Shown in pieces: positions 63,913 to 64,000 of a stretch of 64,000 nucleotides of DNA (its first letter is position 1; the number at the start of each line of letters is the position of its first letter). Origin of the DNA: Chloroflexota bacterium (GTDB lineage Bacteria > Chloroflexota > Anaerolineae > Anaerolineales > Villigracilaceae); contig JACRMH010000053.1 of NCBI GenBank assembly GCA_016219545.1, positions 1-64,000 on the forward strand, in the 5' to 3' direction. The notes below the pieces were generated by a model. The model was not told the DNA's origin and made no database searches. It saw only the letters and a list, made by a program, of their open reading frames with translations. Position numbers and translations under genes: made by a program.

Positions 63913-64000
63913 ATGAAACTTATTTTTGCAACCCGTCCCTCCGCCCTTGCTCGCTGGCAAACCCAGTGGGTCATCAACGCCTTGAAAAACATTCATCGTG
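63913..64000 (+). CDS. hemC: Porphobilinogen deaminase, 5' end only
   Basis: The visible 29 codons read MKLIFATRPSALARWQTQWV, the N terminus of HemC, which joins four porphobilinogen units into hydroxymethylbilane. The frame runs off the window edge. It starts two bases after hemA and is surely in the same operon. Confidence 0.88.
   Translation, partial: MKLIFATRPSALARWQTQWVINALKNIHR

Overview
The window looks like a chromosome segment of a Chloroflexota bacterium, most likely class Anaerolineae. This is an inference from the gene families present: M29 aminopeptidase, GPH sugar symporter with GH1/GH4/GH31 glycosidases, ECF sigma with a ZAS anti-sigma, DUF255 thioredoxin-like protein, and a hemA-hemC pair. 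It also rests on the many short palindromic repeats between and inside genes. No rRNA, tRNA or CRISPR array is visible, so the assignment is not firm. Codon usage and GC content look broadly even, near 50 percent.

Layout. 0.2-4.2 kb: housekeeping and small genes (a bacteriohemerythrin missing one expected ligand, a membrane protein, an M29 aminopeptidase, a PPOX-fold protein). 4.2-8.1 kb: a heterodimeric ABC exporter preceded by a sigma70-type promoter, a 23-codon leader peptide and an intrinsic terminator with mutually exclusive pairings, which reads as a translation-controlled attenuator. 8.2-9.6 kb: RtcB RNA ligase. 9.8-14.5 kb: a 1408-residue GAF/multi-PAS histidine kinase coupled to a CheY-like regulator. 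14.5-18.6 kb: a thiol-redox island (thioredoxin-DUF2892 fusion, DUF2892, TlpA-like, two-fold disulfide oxidoreductase, OsmC) divergent from an ECF sigma factor and its cysteine/histidine anti-sigma, plus a rhodanese. 18.6-22.1 kb: a likely four-gene unit of NapH-like ferredoxin, anchored protein, response regulator and kinase.

22.2-41.4 kb is a large carbohydrate-use locus. On the minus strand lie GH1 and GH31. On the plus strand, after a TetR-type regulator, come GH4, a small unknown, a lipoprotein-flippase-like fusion, a GH38-like protein, a DHDPS-fold aldolase/lyase, an old-yellow-enzyme homologue, ThuA, a Gfo/Idh/MocA dehydrogenase, a GPH symporter and a large unrecognised protein. Several of these genes carry repeat-family DNA inside the reading frame, with the frame kept open. 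41.4-45.5 kb: DUF255 protein, and a MocR-type regulator divergent from a DUF2917 gene.

45.5-50.8 kb is a graveyard around a large secreted nuclease. It holds two near-identical 5' fragments of a YjbQ-family gene, both broken at the same codon region, a YifB fragment and a NIPSNAP fragment. The second YjbQ fragment abuts a large serine recombinase on the opposite strand, whose last ~20 codons are read from the yjbQ remnant. From there to about 62.2 kb lies an integrated or plasmid-derived element: excisionase-like HTH, a 50-bp perfect palindrome, ParA with an internally duplicated partner, a DnaA-N-domain protein, a 5'-truncated DnaB-like ATPase, a pilin-like protein, PrgI, a TadB/C-like protein, an M23 peptidase and a replication-relaxation-like protein. 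Chromosomal hemA-hemC resumes at 62.6 kb.

The most promising undescribed features are the attenuator-controlled exporter, the in-frame spread of palindromic repeats through the sugar locus, and the yjbQ integration hotspot with a recombinase whose C terminus depends on the target.
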